Positions 46,895-59,535 of a DNA stretch of 64,000 bases are shown here, in pieces (position 1 is the stretch's first letter; every line of letters starts with the position of its first letter). A program made the translations under genes and the position numbers. This DNA comes from Chamaecrista fasciculata (taxonomy: Eukaryota > Streptophyta > Magnoliopsida > Fabales > Fabaceae). Location of the stretch: positions 1 to 64,000 of the forward strand of contig QANZ01000352.1 of assembly GCA_003254925.1 (NCBI GenBank), read 5' to 3'. Below the pieces are notes generated by a model. The model searched no databases. It was not told the origin of the DNA and was given only the letters and a program-made list of their open reading frames with translations.

Positions 46895-46982
46895 AGCATG
46901 GACACTTCATTTTAAAGGCGTGTCGCCGTGTCAGACACGTGTCAGTGTCCGACACTCGTATGACACCGACACGACACATATC
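46895..46982. repeat. GTGTC/GACAC-rich short repeat
   Basis: The block contains gtgtcgccgtgtcagacacg and cgacactcgtatgacaccga in quick succession and could fold on itself. Similar GTGTCGTGTC text is common at ends of plant transposons, but no partner is visible here. It is decayed or single-ended. Confidence 0.35.
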
Positions 46983-47505
46983 CATAAATTTTAGAATATA
47001 AATCAATTTTTTGTAACTTTAACATGATAGGCAAGAGAAAATAATAATAGATATGACATATATTATGAATAAAAATTGTAATTTTTAATTTTTTCATTAA
47101 AAATTATGAATATTTAATTATTTATATATATAAATATATGNCTCATAATCCTTTCTTACTTCAAAAAATATAAGAATAATCTTTTAGATCTAATATATAT
47201 ATATATATATAATCATGAATGATTCAATTTTATCCTAATATTTATGATACTAGTATGCTTTGTAAGGATCAATTTAAATTTAATAATTATCAAAATCTTA
47301 AAATTAAAAAAGTATTTTATTATATTTTTAATAAAAATTTGATTTTTATAATATATTATTTTTATTTTGTTTTAATAATAATTTTTAATTTAAAGTCTTG
47401 GGAAGTTTTCTTTTTTATCATCAAAATAGTGAGAAGTTACTTAATTTAGGAAAATAAAAGTGTTATCTAGACTATAAAAACATCTAGAGAAATCACAGTT
47501 TGATT

Positions 47506-47547
47506 AGAATAAACTCTTATCTACCAAAAAAAAGAGAATAAACTCTT
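47506..47547 (+). repeat. oligo(A) micro-insertion with 13-bp direct repeats
   Basis: agaataaactctt is repeated at 47506-47518 and 47535-47547 around atctaccaaaaaaaag (16 nt). This one has its A run on the plus strand. Confidence 0.7.
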
Positions 47548-47622
47548 GAATATTTTAATTTCATTCATTTTTTTATGAAATTTAATGTTCAAAACTTACC
47601 TTAATATTGTTATTATTAAATG

Positions 47623-47664
47623 TATTGTGGAGATTTTTTTTTTTTGGCACATATTGTGGAGATT
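47623..47664 (-). repeat. oligo(A) micro-insertion with 13-bp direct repeats
   Basis: tattgtggagatt is repeated at 47623-47635 and 47652-47664. The 16-nt insert is tgtgccaaaaaaaaaa on the minus strand. Confidence 0.75.
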
Positions 47665-48968
47665 CATTGTTGCCATTGTTGTTATCATAAATAGTGTAAG
47701 TCATGGCCCAAGTGGGCGTCCCTGTCTTGAAAATTGAATCATGAACAAAACACTTTGTGCGGGAAAAAAACAATTGTTTTGGCCAAAGAAAAAATAAAAT
47801 TGTCGGTTTTTTTTTTTTAATGAAGCGGTGCAAATTTAATTAAAGGGGAATACCAGTACAAAGTTGAAGACTGTTTTGCAAGGAAATATAAAACGACATT
47901 CATTACAAGCAACTGAACCCAAAACGACGGAAAATTGTGGGTTGTTGGTAGTGATTAAAGTGAGACAGACATTCTCAGGAAGCTGTAACTAAAATCCTTT
48001 TTTTTTTTTGTTACAAAAAAGGGGCCGAAGCCCAAAAAAAAAGAAGAAGAAACCCTAACCGAGCAAACCAAGTGTGTCCGCCGGCGGAGAATCATGAATA
48101 ACCAAGCATCATTATGGTCGCAAGCAAGATTTGACATGAAATCGGCACAAAAGTTGAGGATGATGGTGTGGCTTTATAAGTACGACATTAATTACATTTA
48201 TTTCCATATTTGTTAGCTTCTCAAAGAACACCCATCATCACTAACAAAATTCTGATCACCACAATTAATGAATAGCTAATTTTCAATTATAATGTCCTTT
48301 CTTCAAAAAGACTATGTATATATAAAAAAAAATTGTTAATAAAACCAAAACTATCTCTACATCTCAAAAAGTATTAGTTTTTAACTTCTGATTGAGAAAT
48401 ATCATCTAGTTTTTATAAAAAAAAAAAAAAAAACACCCATCACTTCCATTCCTCCCATTAACAATGATATATACCACACCTATCTCATATGTTATACTTC
48501 ATAAAATCAACTTGCGTATATACTGTTAGAGGAGATTTGGTATACGAATTAAAAAAATAATTCTAAAATTATGAAATCTGAACTAAATTAATTTTATATT
48601 TATTACACAGATTATAAAAATAATCCCATAATATTATATTCTCAGAATTGGCTTAATTCCATCATGGAGGTGTATTGTTTAGATATATATGAAGGAAAAA
48701 CAATCTTGCAAATCGAAATGTTTTGTTCCTTTTGGCCCAAGTCACGGGTTATAAATGATCTCATTGATGTACAAAGTTTTATTTAATCTCTCACAAGCCC
48801 CGAAAAACTCCTCCTTTATTTTTTTTTCCTCCTTCTTTGAGGGCCCCTCCTTAAAGTACACTAACAATTAATCAATCGGAGATTTAATCACGCACTGAAC
48901 CCCAGACAAAAGAGAGAAAGAAAAAATAAACAGGGGGACTAATTGAAAGAACAAAAATGAAGATGGGA

Positions 48969-50527
48969 TCATAGGTGTGGTGGTAAGTCTGTTAATTCCT
49001 CGGCTCTGGTGTAAACATCGTACCAAAAGTCCATGCTAAAGGCATCAATATGGCACATACTAGTTGATGTTCCAGATGTGAGTGTAGAGAATTGAAAGTT
49101 TTGATGATCAGCATCATCATTATCACCACCAGAGTCGTCACCACCAGACAACACTTCCGACCAGAAATCCTCGTCCAATGCTTCATCAATATTATTATTA
49201 CCATCAATGTTGTTGTTGTAATGAATTATGTCGCTGGTGGAAGAAGTATTGTCACTTGAACATTGTGGGCTGAGGTACTCTGTGTCTGTGGCTTCGACTT
49301 TGGTCACGGGATTATTGTCGTTGGATTTGATTCGTTTTGGATTATTGTGTTTAGAATTTTGTTGGTTGTGTTGGCTTTGAGTGAGTCTCTTCTTCAAGTG
49401 GGTGTGCCATACATTTTTTATCTCATTGTCTGTGCGTCCCGGTAACCTCGCTGCAATAGCTGACCATCTGTGTCCATCATTACAATTACAGACAACATTA
49501 GTTTAGCATTAATCAATTAATAATACCATCACGCACTAACCAATACTATAATATAGGAGTAGCATCTGTAATCATCAATTGTGTTTTAGATTTTTTATAT
49601 TAATGGGGAAAAAATTAATAAAAAAGAACTTGGCGTTTTGTTTGCTAATATAGCCACGTGAAAATCCTGCAGCGATCTTAGTGAAGAATCTTTTGCAGCA
49701 GGACCAACGTATCGATCTGTATCCATCTCGTTATTATTTTTGTTCCTTCCCAATAGGAGTTGACATAATTAATAATAAACTGTTTTTAATTTGAGCCCCA
49801 CCCCCATACCAGAAAAGGGACACACGGTTAACTCAAACTATTCAGAAGTGCTAAAATTAAAAATCTGTAGTTAAGAAATGAAGAGAAGAACAAAGAAGAA
49901 AATCAACAAAAAGGGAAAGAAATTAAAGTTAAAGGCTTTAGAATGGATGAGGATTGAGGAAGGGGGAACTGTTAATCCTGTGATGTATTTGAACATTATT
50001 GTTATGTGTTGAGATATTGATTAGAGATGGAATTGGGTTATTTTTCCTGATAGAGGAATTGGGTTTGTTTTGATCTCTATTATATATATAACTAATTAAA
50101 TAGGAATATATTGTAGTTATAAAGTATGTACCTGTTTCCCAGCATTTGATGCAACTTGATGATGGTGTCTTCTTCTTCAGCGGTAAAGTTTCCGCGTTTG
50201 ATATCTGGCCTTAAATAGTTTGTCCACCGCAATCTGCAACTCTTTCCACACCTTAACAGCCCTACAATTAATATTCAAAGCAAATTAATTAAATCTATTA
50301 TATTGAAACTCACAATTTAATTCAAACAAGGATAATTTGAATGAATGGGAATATATATATTTAGTCAAGAATGGTGAATTGTAGAATTACATACCAGCAT
50401 GTTTGGGAAGTGCTCGCCAATTGGAGTGACCATGTGCTTGGATATAATTGATGAGTATCTGATCTTCTTCAGGAGCCCATGGCCCTTTCTTCAATCCCAT
50501 TTTCTCGCAGCATGGAGCTCTCACCAT
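48969..50527 (-). CDS. R2R3-MYB transcription factor, MYB13/14/15-like (subgroup 2)
   Basis: Three exons (50527-50395, 50261-50132 and 49467-48969) give 253 aa, with introns at the two usual places for R2R3-MYB genes. The N-terminus is [21 protein letters not shown]2 (about 14-64) has its regular Trp residues. R3 (about 67-115) begins with Phe in [11 protein letters not shown] in place of the first Trp, as is normal, and ends [15 protein letters not shown]. The Asn/Asp-rich C-terminus carries [13 protein letters not shown] and, near the end, [14 protein letters not shown]. These match the two conserved motifs of subgroup 2, whose members control stress, cold and phenylpropanoid/stilbene genes in other plants. 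The exact target here is unknown. A CT microsatellite (about 50550-50572) lies in the leader. Confidence 0.92.
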
Positions 50528-51226
50528 TTTCCCTCTCTTCAATTTTCTCTCCTCTCTCTCTCTCTCTCTCTCTGCTGCCTATTGGGATTATATATATATA
50601 GACACAAACTTATATATGTCGGAAATATCAAGCTAGACTGCTAGAGTATGAATATCCTATTTTTTTTAATATTAAACTCAAAGTTCACACGGGGCTGTGT
50701 TTGTTTTTTTATTAAGTATGAGCACGTCGGGTTCGTACATATATACAAGCAAGCGTATTCACAATATTTTGTTGTTTACTACTTTTGTAGGAGGCTGTCT
50801 GGCTGTGTGTGCTTGTGACTCCATGTAGTCAAATCAAACGTGAGATTTACCTAATTAATACGCTTGTCAACACTCAACAGTATAGGATGATATCTATATC
50901 TATACTAATGTGCGTCTCAATTCTCAAGTGCATGCATTCCATCTCACCCATGCTGTCTCGACTTCAATTTCACTATCCTGTTCCATTCTTGCTTTTTTCT
51001 TTCATGATAAATAGATTAAGACCCATATCACTATGGTTAGTGAATACTTTTTAATCTCTTTGAAGATTTACTTATACAATTTACATATTAAGACTTTCTC
51101 ATTGATCAAAAAATTATAACTTTTGCCTCTGCAAGATAACTGTACAATTCTTAACCAACTATGTCACTCGTGATTAGTTGTCTTCCAATATAGTTATTAT
51201 TACCATATATTACCCTTATTCCCTAC
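50528..51226. other. MYB promoter region, no further gene seen
   Basis: The leader contains a CT-rich microsatellite at 50550-50572 followed by a TATATATATA stretch (50589-50598) that could act as TATA box for the minus-strand MYB gene. The remainder is AT-rich. Confidence 0.4.
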
Positions 51227-51834
51227 TGATACATCACTATTTGGGCGTACGCCTAAACGGCCCGCGCACCGGGCCTCTTCTCCCCTCCGCACCTTGCGAG
51301 GCGCCCTCAAGTCAGTCGGGCGCCTTAAACTCACTTAGGGGCGCTCATGGTCCATCCTAGGTCATGGCGCCCGTCCCCCAAATGACACGTGGCCACCCAC
51401 GACTACCCCGCTCCGCGATCCACGCTACGGGAGGTCGTGGGTTACTGACCCGTTCATACCCACGATCTCCAGCTTCTAGGCGCCCGCCTAGAAACACAAC
51501 ACGCAATCTCCCACGATTGCCTTGCTCCGCAAATCTCGGTCTCCACCATCTTCGCTGGTGGAGATCGTGCCCAGAACGTGGTCCGCCCCGCATGCTGACC
51601 ACCTCTCTCCTCCCTGCTCTATAAATAGAGCCCATTTCACCAGTTCAAGGTTAGCTACTTCTTACACTCTAAAATTCTCCTACTCTCTGATTACTCTCTT
51701 ACTAACTTGAGCGTCGGAGTGCACTTCGCAGGGCCCCCCTGTGAAGCTTTTGCAGGTCTTGTTCAAGTCTTGGCTCTTGCAGCCCTCTCCGGTGAACTAG
51801 GTAAGTGCCAGTCATTTTCCAGTTTATCACCTAC
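51222..51834 (+). mobile_element. solo LTR with 5-bp TSD
   Basis: The body, 51227-51829 (603 bp), starts TGATA and ends TATCA. The 5-bp direct repeat cctac flanks it (51222-51226, 51830-51834). The upstream part is strikingly GC-rich for this window. TATAAATA at 51620-51627 is followed by a leader with acttgagcgtcggagtg, a word typical of plant Gypsy-type LTR 5' leaders. No primer binding site or coding interior follows, so the element was probably reduced to one LTR by recombination. Confidence 0.82.
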
Positions 51835-51845
51835 TAAACTCTATT

Positions 51846-51885
51846 GTCATTTCTTTTGCCAAAAAAAAAAATTCTAGTCATTTCT
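51846..51885 (+). repeat. possible oligo(A) micro-insertion, 9-bp repeats
   Basis: gtcatttct is repeated at 51846-51854 and 51877-51885 around tttgccaaaaaaaaaaattcta (22 nt). The short repeat makes this the weakest member of the set. Confidence 0.4.
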
Positions 51886-51894
51886 ATTTCATAA

Positions 51895-52249
51895 TATAAT
51901 TTTGGTTAAAGTATATTTTTGTCCCATGGCTTTGGCAAAGGTCTCAATTTGGTTCCATAACTTTTTTTGTTGCAATTTTGGTCCCATAACTTTTAAAAAC
52001 GTCTCACCGTTGGTCCCAAACTGATTTTCATCCATTATCTGCTGTTAAAGATGATCTGACATACTGAGTCGGATGATGACGTAGCAAATATGGGTGAAGT
52101 TATGGGATGGATGGAAATCAGCTTGGGACCAACGGTGAGACGTTTTTCAAAAGTTATATGACCAAAATTGCAACAAAAAAAAATATGAGATCAAATTAAG
52201 ACCTTTGCCAAAGTTATGGGACCAAAAGTATACTTTAGCCTATCATTTT
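51895..52249. mobile_element. fold-back MITE with 9-bp TSD
   Basis: The body is 51904-52240 (337 bp), starting ggttaaagtatatttttgtc and ending with its near-complement. Flanks are tataatttt and tatcatttt (8 of 9 identical). It contains tttggtcccataactttt and complements, as in 26934-27672. Confidence 0.8.
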
Positions 52250-53164
52250 CTTTAGTTTAACTTCATTTCAAATATTTATTTGTCCTTATTATCATTATAA
52301 TTAAATTAGCCAATTACCAACTAAATTAATCTGTAGCGAAAGATATTGATTTATTATAATTACTTCTTGCTTTAGCAGTTTAGCTGATGATTTTTTTTTT
52401 TTTGAACAGTAGCTGATGAATTCATCTTCATGTTTATATTATTTATGAATAACTCACCACATGTACTTTAACATAACAGCTAATTTCTTCCATTTGGATA
52501 TCATTTGTAACCAGGATGATAATAGAAATATTTGTAATTATTTAAGATAAAATTGATAGAGAAAAAATAATGTAAATACCCTCATCCTATACTTTAAGGT
52601 CCAATAAAGGTACTTTTGCTCGATTATTAATTACTTGGAAACCAAAGGTCTACTTTTGTGATTTAAAAATTAAAACAAACAGTTGTTGTAGGGCCTGAAG
52701 GTATAGATTGAAAATAACATTAATAGCAATAGTTTAGGTTGTAGTATGCTATTGCGGATTGTCTTTCATCAACTAGTCTAAAAGAGGTCAAAAAAAGAAG
52801 CTAGTGCCGTAGTCGGTAGCCCAAATTTTTATTTTTTTATAAAAAAAATAAGATTGGTAGGCTTTCTTTTGGTGAACAAACAAATCAAAGCCTAAAGACT
52901 TTTTGGGGAAGAGGATGCCATTTGTTGACAACATTCAAAAGAAACTGTCTCCGCACGAATTGCTTGAAAGTTTGGAAAAAATTTATGTAGGTTTTCTTTA
53001 TGATACTTTAATTTATATTTTTTTCCTTTTTATAATTCGTCATATAAAATTTGAGTTTAATTTTTTTTTCTATTATAATTGATGAGATATAAAACTTTTA
53101 TTACGTGTTATGGTGAGATTTTATATTATTGGAAAACTTTATATTTATAATAAGTTCAATACTC
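52250..53164. other. intergenic, no gene seen
   Basis: This is AT-rich; it contains the micro-insertion at 52381-52419. No coding frame is convincing. Confidence 0.45.
52381..52419 (-). repeat. oligo(A) micro-insertion with 10-bp direct repeats
   Basis: tagctgatga is repeated at 52381-52390 and 52410-52419. The 19-nt insert is ctgttc followed by thirteen A on the minus strand. Confidence 0.65.
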
Positions 53165-54330
53165 ACATTAGTTCTTAAAGTAAGTGATAGATATTTTTAA
53201 ATTAGTCTTAAATATTTATTAATTTTAAATTGATCTGATTTTATATATTTTCATAATTTTTCATTTTTAGTCTCAAATCCTTGTTTGAGACATTATTTGA
53301 TTTTATTTGTTGACAATATCAACGGTATATGAATGACCGATTTTTCAATCGAATCCATTTAATTTTTCACTTTAAAAAAGATTACTAATCCTTAATTTTT
53401 TGAGGAATCCTTCATCAGTGGTTGTGAATGACCGATTTTTCTCAATCTTTATGACTTTCTCCTACGAAACCAAGGTCGAAAAGATTGAGAAATAGAACCA
53501 TCTGATTTGATTTGTTCTCAATAGCCACGAGATGATCATCTTAGGGTGATCCTTTTGTCGACGGATGCTCCTATTACACTCGTAGTCTCTGAAGGATGAG
53601 AACCAACTATGTAGCATCTACATCGAGAATTCAAGTATTGTATATGTCATTAGTCCGATCCTTTATAGGAACTACCTGTAATAACGAACTTGCAAAATGA
53701 ACCTGTTTATCATAAAGGGATTCGTTGTTCCTGATTCTGCTTCACCTTAATTGTTATTTGAACAAGTAAAGTTATATCTTGATCCGAGTGAGAATAGCAT
53801 TTCTCTTCTGCATGTCCATGGAGTTTTGAAAAATCCAAACATCTCAGAAATAGATAGAGAGGTAGGAATTTATCGAACGAATCGCACTCCTTCATATACG
53901 TCAGGAGTCCATTGATGAGAAGGGGCTGGGGAAAGCTTGAACCCAATCCTACAGTGATGAATATAAGCGCAATTGAAATATAACTCCTAAAAACATAACA
54001 CAGTTCTAAACACATCGCATTTAAATTTAAAATGAGAGAGATATGATCAATCTCACTTATTTAACTATGAAACGAGCGAGCCATTTTTAAAATAAAATTT
54101 GACCTCATTTGTTAACAGTCTCAATTAGATTGAGAAATGATTCGTTAAAAATAACTTGTAATTCTAAATTCGTCGCATTCGAACTTGAAACCATAGAAAT
54201 ATGACCACATTAAGTAATTTTGGATCAAAATTGAAAAACTATGAAAATATGTAGGACCAGTCTGAAACAAATGAACCATTTAAGACTAATTTGAAATCTA
54301 CTTTATATTTTTTAGACCAATGTGAATATT
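53165..54330. mobile_element. fold-back element related to 8020-8777
   Basis: The left arm (cacattagttcttaaagtaa and onward, with aattagtcttaaatattt) pairs loosely with the right arm (ttttttagaccaatgtg). Inside, gagagagatatgatcaat and gaaacgagcgagccattt match inner words of 8020-8777. It is non-coding and more diverged than the other fold-backs; ends are approximate. Confidence 0.5.
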
Positions 54331-55786
54331 TGCCCGTGAAAATATAAAAAATGTTACATGAGTTTAACCCTTATAAAAATATCAAATTTTTACTATTCAT
54401 ATTTAATTTTAATTTCTTCAGAGAATCATATCTCATAATTTTTTAAAATAATTGATATCATATTTTTATATATTAGATGTAAGTTAAATGTTAATGGCTT
54501 AATGCTAAATGTATATCATGCCAGACGCATTGACTATAGTAAAAAAGGATGTCACTCAATAATTACGTGAAAAGCATGCCATCACACTGTTAAGAATTGA
54601 CTGCAGTTTCCACCATCTCCAGTTGTCCATATATTATATGATGCAAAGAGTTTAACACACATGACAAGTCCAACTCCACTTCTTCCAACATTGGATTAAC
54701 AAATTAAACAAGGCAAAAGAAGACCGTAATACACAAATGATTGAACTAAAATGAATGCTGACTTACCTTTTTGATCTTTTGATTTTGGTGGTGAGGTTAT
54801 TCTTGACTTTTAAGCCAAGATGATAATTTGAGTCCTCTATCCATACTTTGAATTACCCCTTTATTCCTAGTTAAATGTATTAAGACCTAATTATTATTAT
54901 GACCCAGTAAAAGCCCACTTGTATTAGCACATTATCTTGACTTTACTAATAATTTTCTGGCTGCCTCCTAATCTCTATGTAAATCATTTTCAACAGAGGA
55001 CCGTATGGACCTAAAGCAGCATTAATAGTTAACTAAAGCTAATGACATATCAAACGGCACTTCAACAAGAACTGACGTCATACATATTTATTATTCGAGT
55101 ATCAGAATATAAATCTTGCTTTTGTACTTTAAGATCTTAATGCTCAATCACTGCTATTCATTAATTAAGCTTAACGTCACATTTAAATTGGTTTCTCTTA
55201 CCTATCAGAATTCTCTCTCTTTCTTTACATGTACAGACAACGATTTAAGACGAGGCGTGCTAACCTATTGTCTATTGATCTTAATCTTTACTCTTTAGTC
55301 ACTACTTAAATTATTAATACTGTACTACAAATCAATAATGCCGGATAAAATAATTAGAGAGCGAAGATTTAATATATTTCCTATTCATCTTTTTCTCTTT
55401 AGTTTTTATTTATTTATTTTTATTTTTACTCATATTTGACATACTTCAATCATATTGTACTTCAGCTGATTCATTTCTAAAAATACCATAATGTAGTGAT
55501 TTCTCAGTGAACTAGACAGTGAATCAGTGATCATTGATTTGATTGCTCTACAATGTTCAAGGAAATTTGAGAGCACCGAACAAGCTAGTAGTTGTATCAA
55601 TCAGCAAGACAATTTGATGAAAGAAGAGGGATTCGAAAAGAGAGGGAAAGAGTATAGAAACCCCTGGCCAAAAATGTTTTCCTATCTAGAAAAAGGACAG
55701 TAAATACAGCTGATGAGAAGGTCATCATGCCTGGCTTCCACTCAACAATGTGTGAAATCTGAAGGCAATATGGCATTAACTGAACA
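54331..55786. other. intergenic, no gene seen
   Basis: This is AT-rich sequence. The last 150-250 bp before 55787 probably form the 3' untranslated region of the RUS3-like gene. No repeats with clear ends were found. Confidence 0.45.
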
Positions 55787-58700
55787 CTACAATGCAAAGC
55801 GACTCCCAGCACCATCCAGAAAACGATCAGTATGCCACCCTTTGTTCTGTAAGGCTCTAAGAAATACAGGGAAGACATCATTCATTTTCTCATAGGCCTC
55901 TTGCAAGGTTCTGGCACTCAGCTCTTGAGAGGATTTCTCCATTTGTACAGCATATGCAGCAACTAGCCAGCCTCTCAATGCATCTTCCCCACTAGCATCT
56001 TGCTCCAATACCATGTCAATGCATTTACCTCCACCGTTTAAGACAAACTTCTCCTCAAAGAACACTTGTTTTAATTCATGGAGCCTAGAAGGCTTTATAA
56101 CTTTGCGCAAAGCCCTTCCCACTCTTACATTTCCGGCATCTTCTATGAGTCGCCCAGGAAATAGCAGATCTTCTCTGTATCTAAGATCAGCAGGGCTTGA
56201 AACATTTCCCGCCTAATTCCGATTTCAATCAACAGTCAAAACGCCATTTCTTTAGTACCCAGTAAAGAAAAGAAAACAAAGGACTATTCATCAAAAATAA
56301 TAATAAGGGTTATTCCAGACCTTGAGAAAATCAGCCACCACCATTGCAGTTCTTTGTGGATTCAACGTATTGACAGGAGTTGCTCTCATTTCTTCAGCCA
56401 CACTGTATATATGTATAATTGAAAGAAGAGGCCCCACAACCAACTGATAACAAATGTTTCATAATCCATCAGGAAACACCAATAAATTAAAACTTCTCAT
56501 CAAAATGTGCTACAGATTTCTACATATCTCTAGAAGACAAAACAAACTTAGATGTTAGCTGTCATCATAAACCGTAACTGTTCTAAAATCTGATTGTATT
56601 TAAACAATAAATACAAGTATTTGACCCATGTATGCCTACATCATGACTCCATAACACAACTGAACACTAGAGGTCAAGAAGAAACTAATGCAGTTTATAC
56701 CTTTCCTTGCATTGATGTACATATAGTAGATGCTAACTGAATTCCAACTCCAATTCCAACAACATTGAAGAGAGTTGAAATAGCCTCCCCTTTAGCAAAT
56801 AGATCACTAAGATTTCCTTCTTTAGCAAATGAAGAATAAATTGGCAACCTAGTTGCTCGTGCTGCAACAACTGCTATCCCCTGTCAACTCCAAAATAATA
56901 GAAAAAAGATGAGCTACCACCCCCCAAGTGCAATAGGGGAAGCAAACACTTGTTTTACCCAAATGGGACACGGGCTCCTCATAATGACATACCTTCGCAA
57001 AATTTCCTAGGCCTGCCATTTCGAGAAAAAGATGTGGGCATAAAGGAGAGAGTACTTCCAAGCCAGTGCCTAAATCATAGAGCACGTCAGCTGCAAGATG
57101 GAAGGCTTATTGCAGTCAGACACCTTGTGAAAGTGGTAACTAAGAGCTAGAACAAGAAGAAAAAGGCTCCAGCCAAGATGCAAACCAAAAATTCTCCAAC
57201 GTTTTGGCTCTGAATCCATTCTTGCACCCAAATTACTACATATTAGCTTCCCTACATGTTGCATTCCATCCTTTATTATCTGGATGTTCGAGCAACACAA
57301 ACAGAATATACTTAAATGGATGCTATCATTACCAGCCTCAGAAATTTTCATTTGCAAAGTAGTATCAAATTACCCAACTAACAGCAGTTGCTTGTGCAGG
57401 GGTGGGCCGCAAGCCTGCAGCAAATAGCAGTGACTGCAGAATAATAAGCATATAGACCAAGGACAATCACTTCATACTCTATTATGAAACAAAGATCCAT
57501 TTGTAAACGATTACAGTTAAGCAAAAAAATAATTCATTCACAAAGAAAAAAAGGAAAAAACAAAGCATGAATTAAGAGATTTTATAAAAAGTTTGGTTAG
57601 GCAAGTGACCTTTAACATCAAATTCGTGAGCTAAGTTCTAACTTAATGTTTTACTGAGATTTTGTAGTCATGAGAAGACCTGAGTTGACAGCACTGATAG
57701 TGCTGCACTAGTAAGATGTTGAAGTGCCCGAAACTGTGTATACCTTAGGTAGCCTTCATTCACACTGTAAAGCAAACACAGAAAATTAATGAGTTATCAA
57801 ACTTCTTTTCTATGTCATCTGGCCCCTACCTATGGCATATAACCAATCACGAAAAAATTAGCAACCTATATGGGTATCCTGAGGGGAAAAATTTATTAAG
57901 GAAAGACTCAACCATCTTGTGGTATACTGGTCTGGAGTCATTAACGAGCTTTACCTACAGAGGGACCAAAAAATCTGGTAAGGTAATGAAAGCAGAGCAC
58001 TAGCTGAACACAAACTTTCAATTAAGAGCAAGATTGTATAACAGTTTGCTTTCATGGCTAAAAAAATATGTTACTAGTTTATAACTAAATGTCAGAAGTT
58101 ACACCCCTAACACAATTTCAGCTGCTAAACTGTTACAAATAACAAATCACAACTCTGACTCCAGCTCCCACTTCTTTTGTTTATAAAAAATTCTATACCA
58201 AAAAAATTAAAGAGATACAAGGAAACAAAATAATAGACAGCCAGAAAATTAACAATTTAATTCGGGAAGACCAGTTGCAGCGACCTTTCCAGGTACTTAA
58301 TTCACCAATCACCAGAAGAAAATATAATAGAACTGATATGATCATATCATGGCAATTCATGTTTACATCAATTCATAAATTTAAGGAAAGTAGACATTTC
58401 ATCTGATAGTTCAAACTTAAGTTGAATCTCTAGTTGAGCTAGATTGTATTGCTACAATTGGGCTACTTGGACCATAATATATACATCAACAAACATAGTT
58501 TATCATGCTTAGAAGAAAAGGAACGAGTACAATTAATTCGGGATTTAGAGTGAACTCAATATTCGGAAATTGTTTCATGAAAACGACCTTATCTTCCAAT
58601 AGATGAACCTTCGTAAATTCACTTCAGACGAATAAAAGAAATTGGTTATATTTCTCGTCAATCTAACAGACCCCTAGACCCTAGTCTTATAATGTAGAAA

Positions 58701-59070
58701 GATATAACAGCATTCTGCTTCCTCAGTTAAAGAATAAAAGAAAGACAAGTCCTGAGTTGTTAATCACAACCCAGATCCTTCTACAATATACAGATAATCA
58801 GAGAACAACGGAGGGGAATCGAAAACGTACGGAGAGTAGGCCATCAGGTTCAAACTGGAACCGTCGAGAAACAGAATCAGAGGTTTCGAACCAGAATAGG
58901 GGAACTTGAGGTTCCTTGTCTGGCTTCTTCGGGTGCATTTTAATCTTGTCCTAATTTTTTTTTCAAGGGAGAAAAGAAAATGAATAGAATAATTGAACAA
59001 GAGAAATAATAGCAGAAAAGAAGGTAAAGGGTAGGAAAATGAGTAGTAGTATACATACCAACAAATCCAT
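55787..59070 (-). CDS. RUS3: root UVB sensitive 3-like protein (DUF647)
   Basis: Ten exons join in frame to 428 aa: 59070-59059, 58950-58831, 57954-57866, 57764-57680, 57433-57374, 57279-57186, 57090-56993, 56880-56701, 56443-56321 and 56212-55787. The DUF647/RUS domain covers most of the N-terminal two thirds. Blocks are RRFQFEPDGLLS, NEGYLRYTQFRALQHLTSAA, GLRPTPAQATAVSWIIKDG, KLICSNLGARMDSEPKRWRI, DLGTGLEVLSPLCPHLFLEM and LPIYSSFAKEGNLSDLFAKG. The C-terminus has DASGEDALRGWLVAAY and ends KGWHTDRFLDGAGSRFAL. RUS1 and RUS2 act in UV-B sensing and auxin transport in roots; RUS3 members are close relatives of unclear function. There is no plastid transit peptide, which supports the RUS3 type. 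The first coding exon has just 12 nt. Confidence 0.93.
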
Positions 59071-59535
59071 GGAGAGGAATAGGCGTTAATAGTTTATGAT
59101 GTTCCCAATCCCAAAGCAGTGTTTGTTCAGAAAAAGGAGAGAAATTTGGACACTGAATTGTGGAGACAAGATAAAAGGACTTTCAGACTGGAATATGATG
59201 AGTAGACAAAGAGCGCATTAAGAAGGACGACTGTGCCGAAACGACGTCGGAAGTCGGCCGTTTTAGCAGCTTAACACGATCCCCTGCTTGCCTCACTGTG
59301 AAGGCTGTTCTCTTTTGGGCTTTGGCCCTACTGCCAGGGTTGGACTTTGTAAATCGAGTAAGGTAAAACTTATTTTTTAATGTCTGAATTTATGTAATTT
59401 TTATGATTTAATTACGAAATCATTGAGACTCAGTCATTGACCCTTCATTAAAAAATTCCGAAATCAAAACAATAAATTTTTTCATTAAAAAATTCTCTTG
59501 ACTATATTAGGCTATTAGCCCTTCATCTTACAATC
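59071..59535. other. RUS3-like promoter and intergenic DNA
   Basis: This probably holds the 5' leader and promoter of the minus-strand RUS3-like gene (GC-richer block near 59220-59290 with gaaacgacgtcgg). No other gene is visible. Confidence 0.4.

Larger units (their letters stand above)
46983..48968. other. intergenic, very AT-rich, no gene seen
   Basis: No gene was found between the SLU7 promoter and the MYB 3' end. There are two micro-insertions (47506-47547 and 47623-47664), an N at 47141, a short TA microsatellite near 47195-47210, and long A and T runs. The last 150 bp are probably MYB 3' untranslated region. Confidence 0.5.

Noticed and set aside
51357-51635. GC-rich open frames on both strands (Arg/Pro-rich)
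   Set aside because: They fall within the solo LTR and arise from base composition; no domain or codon pattern supports them.
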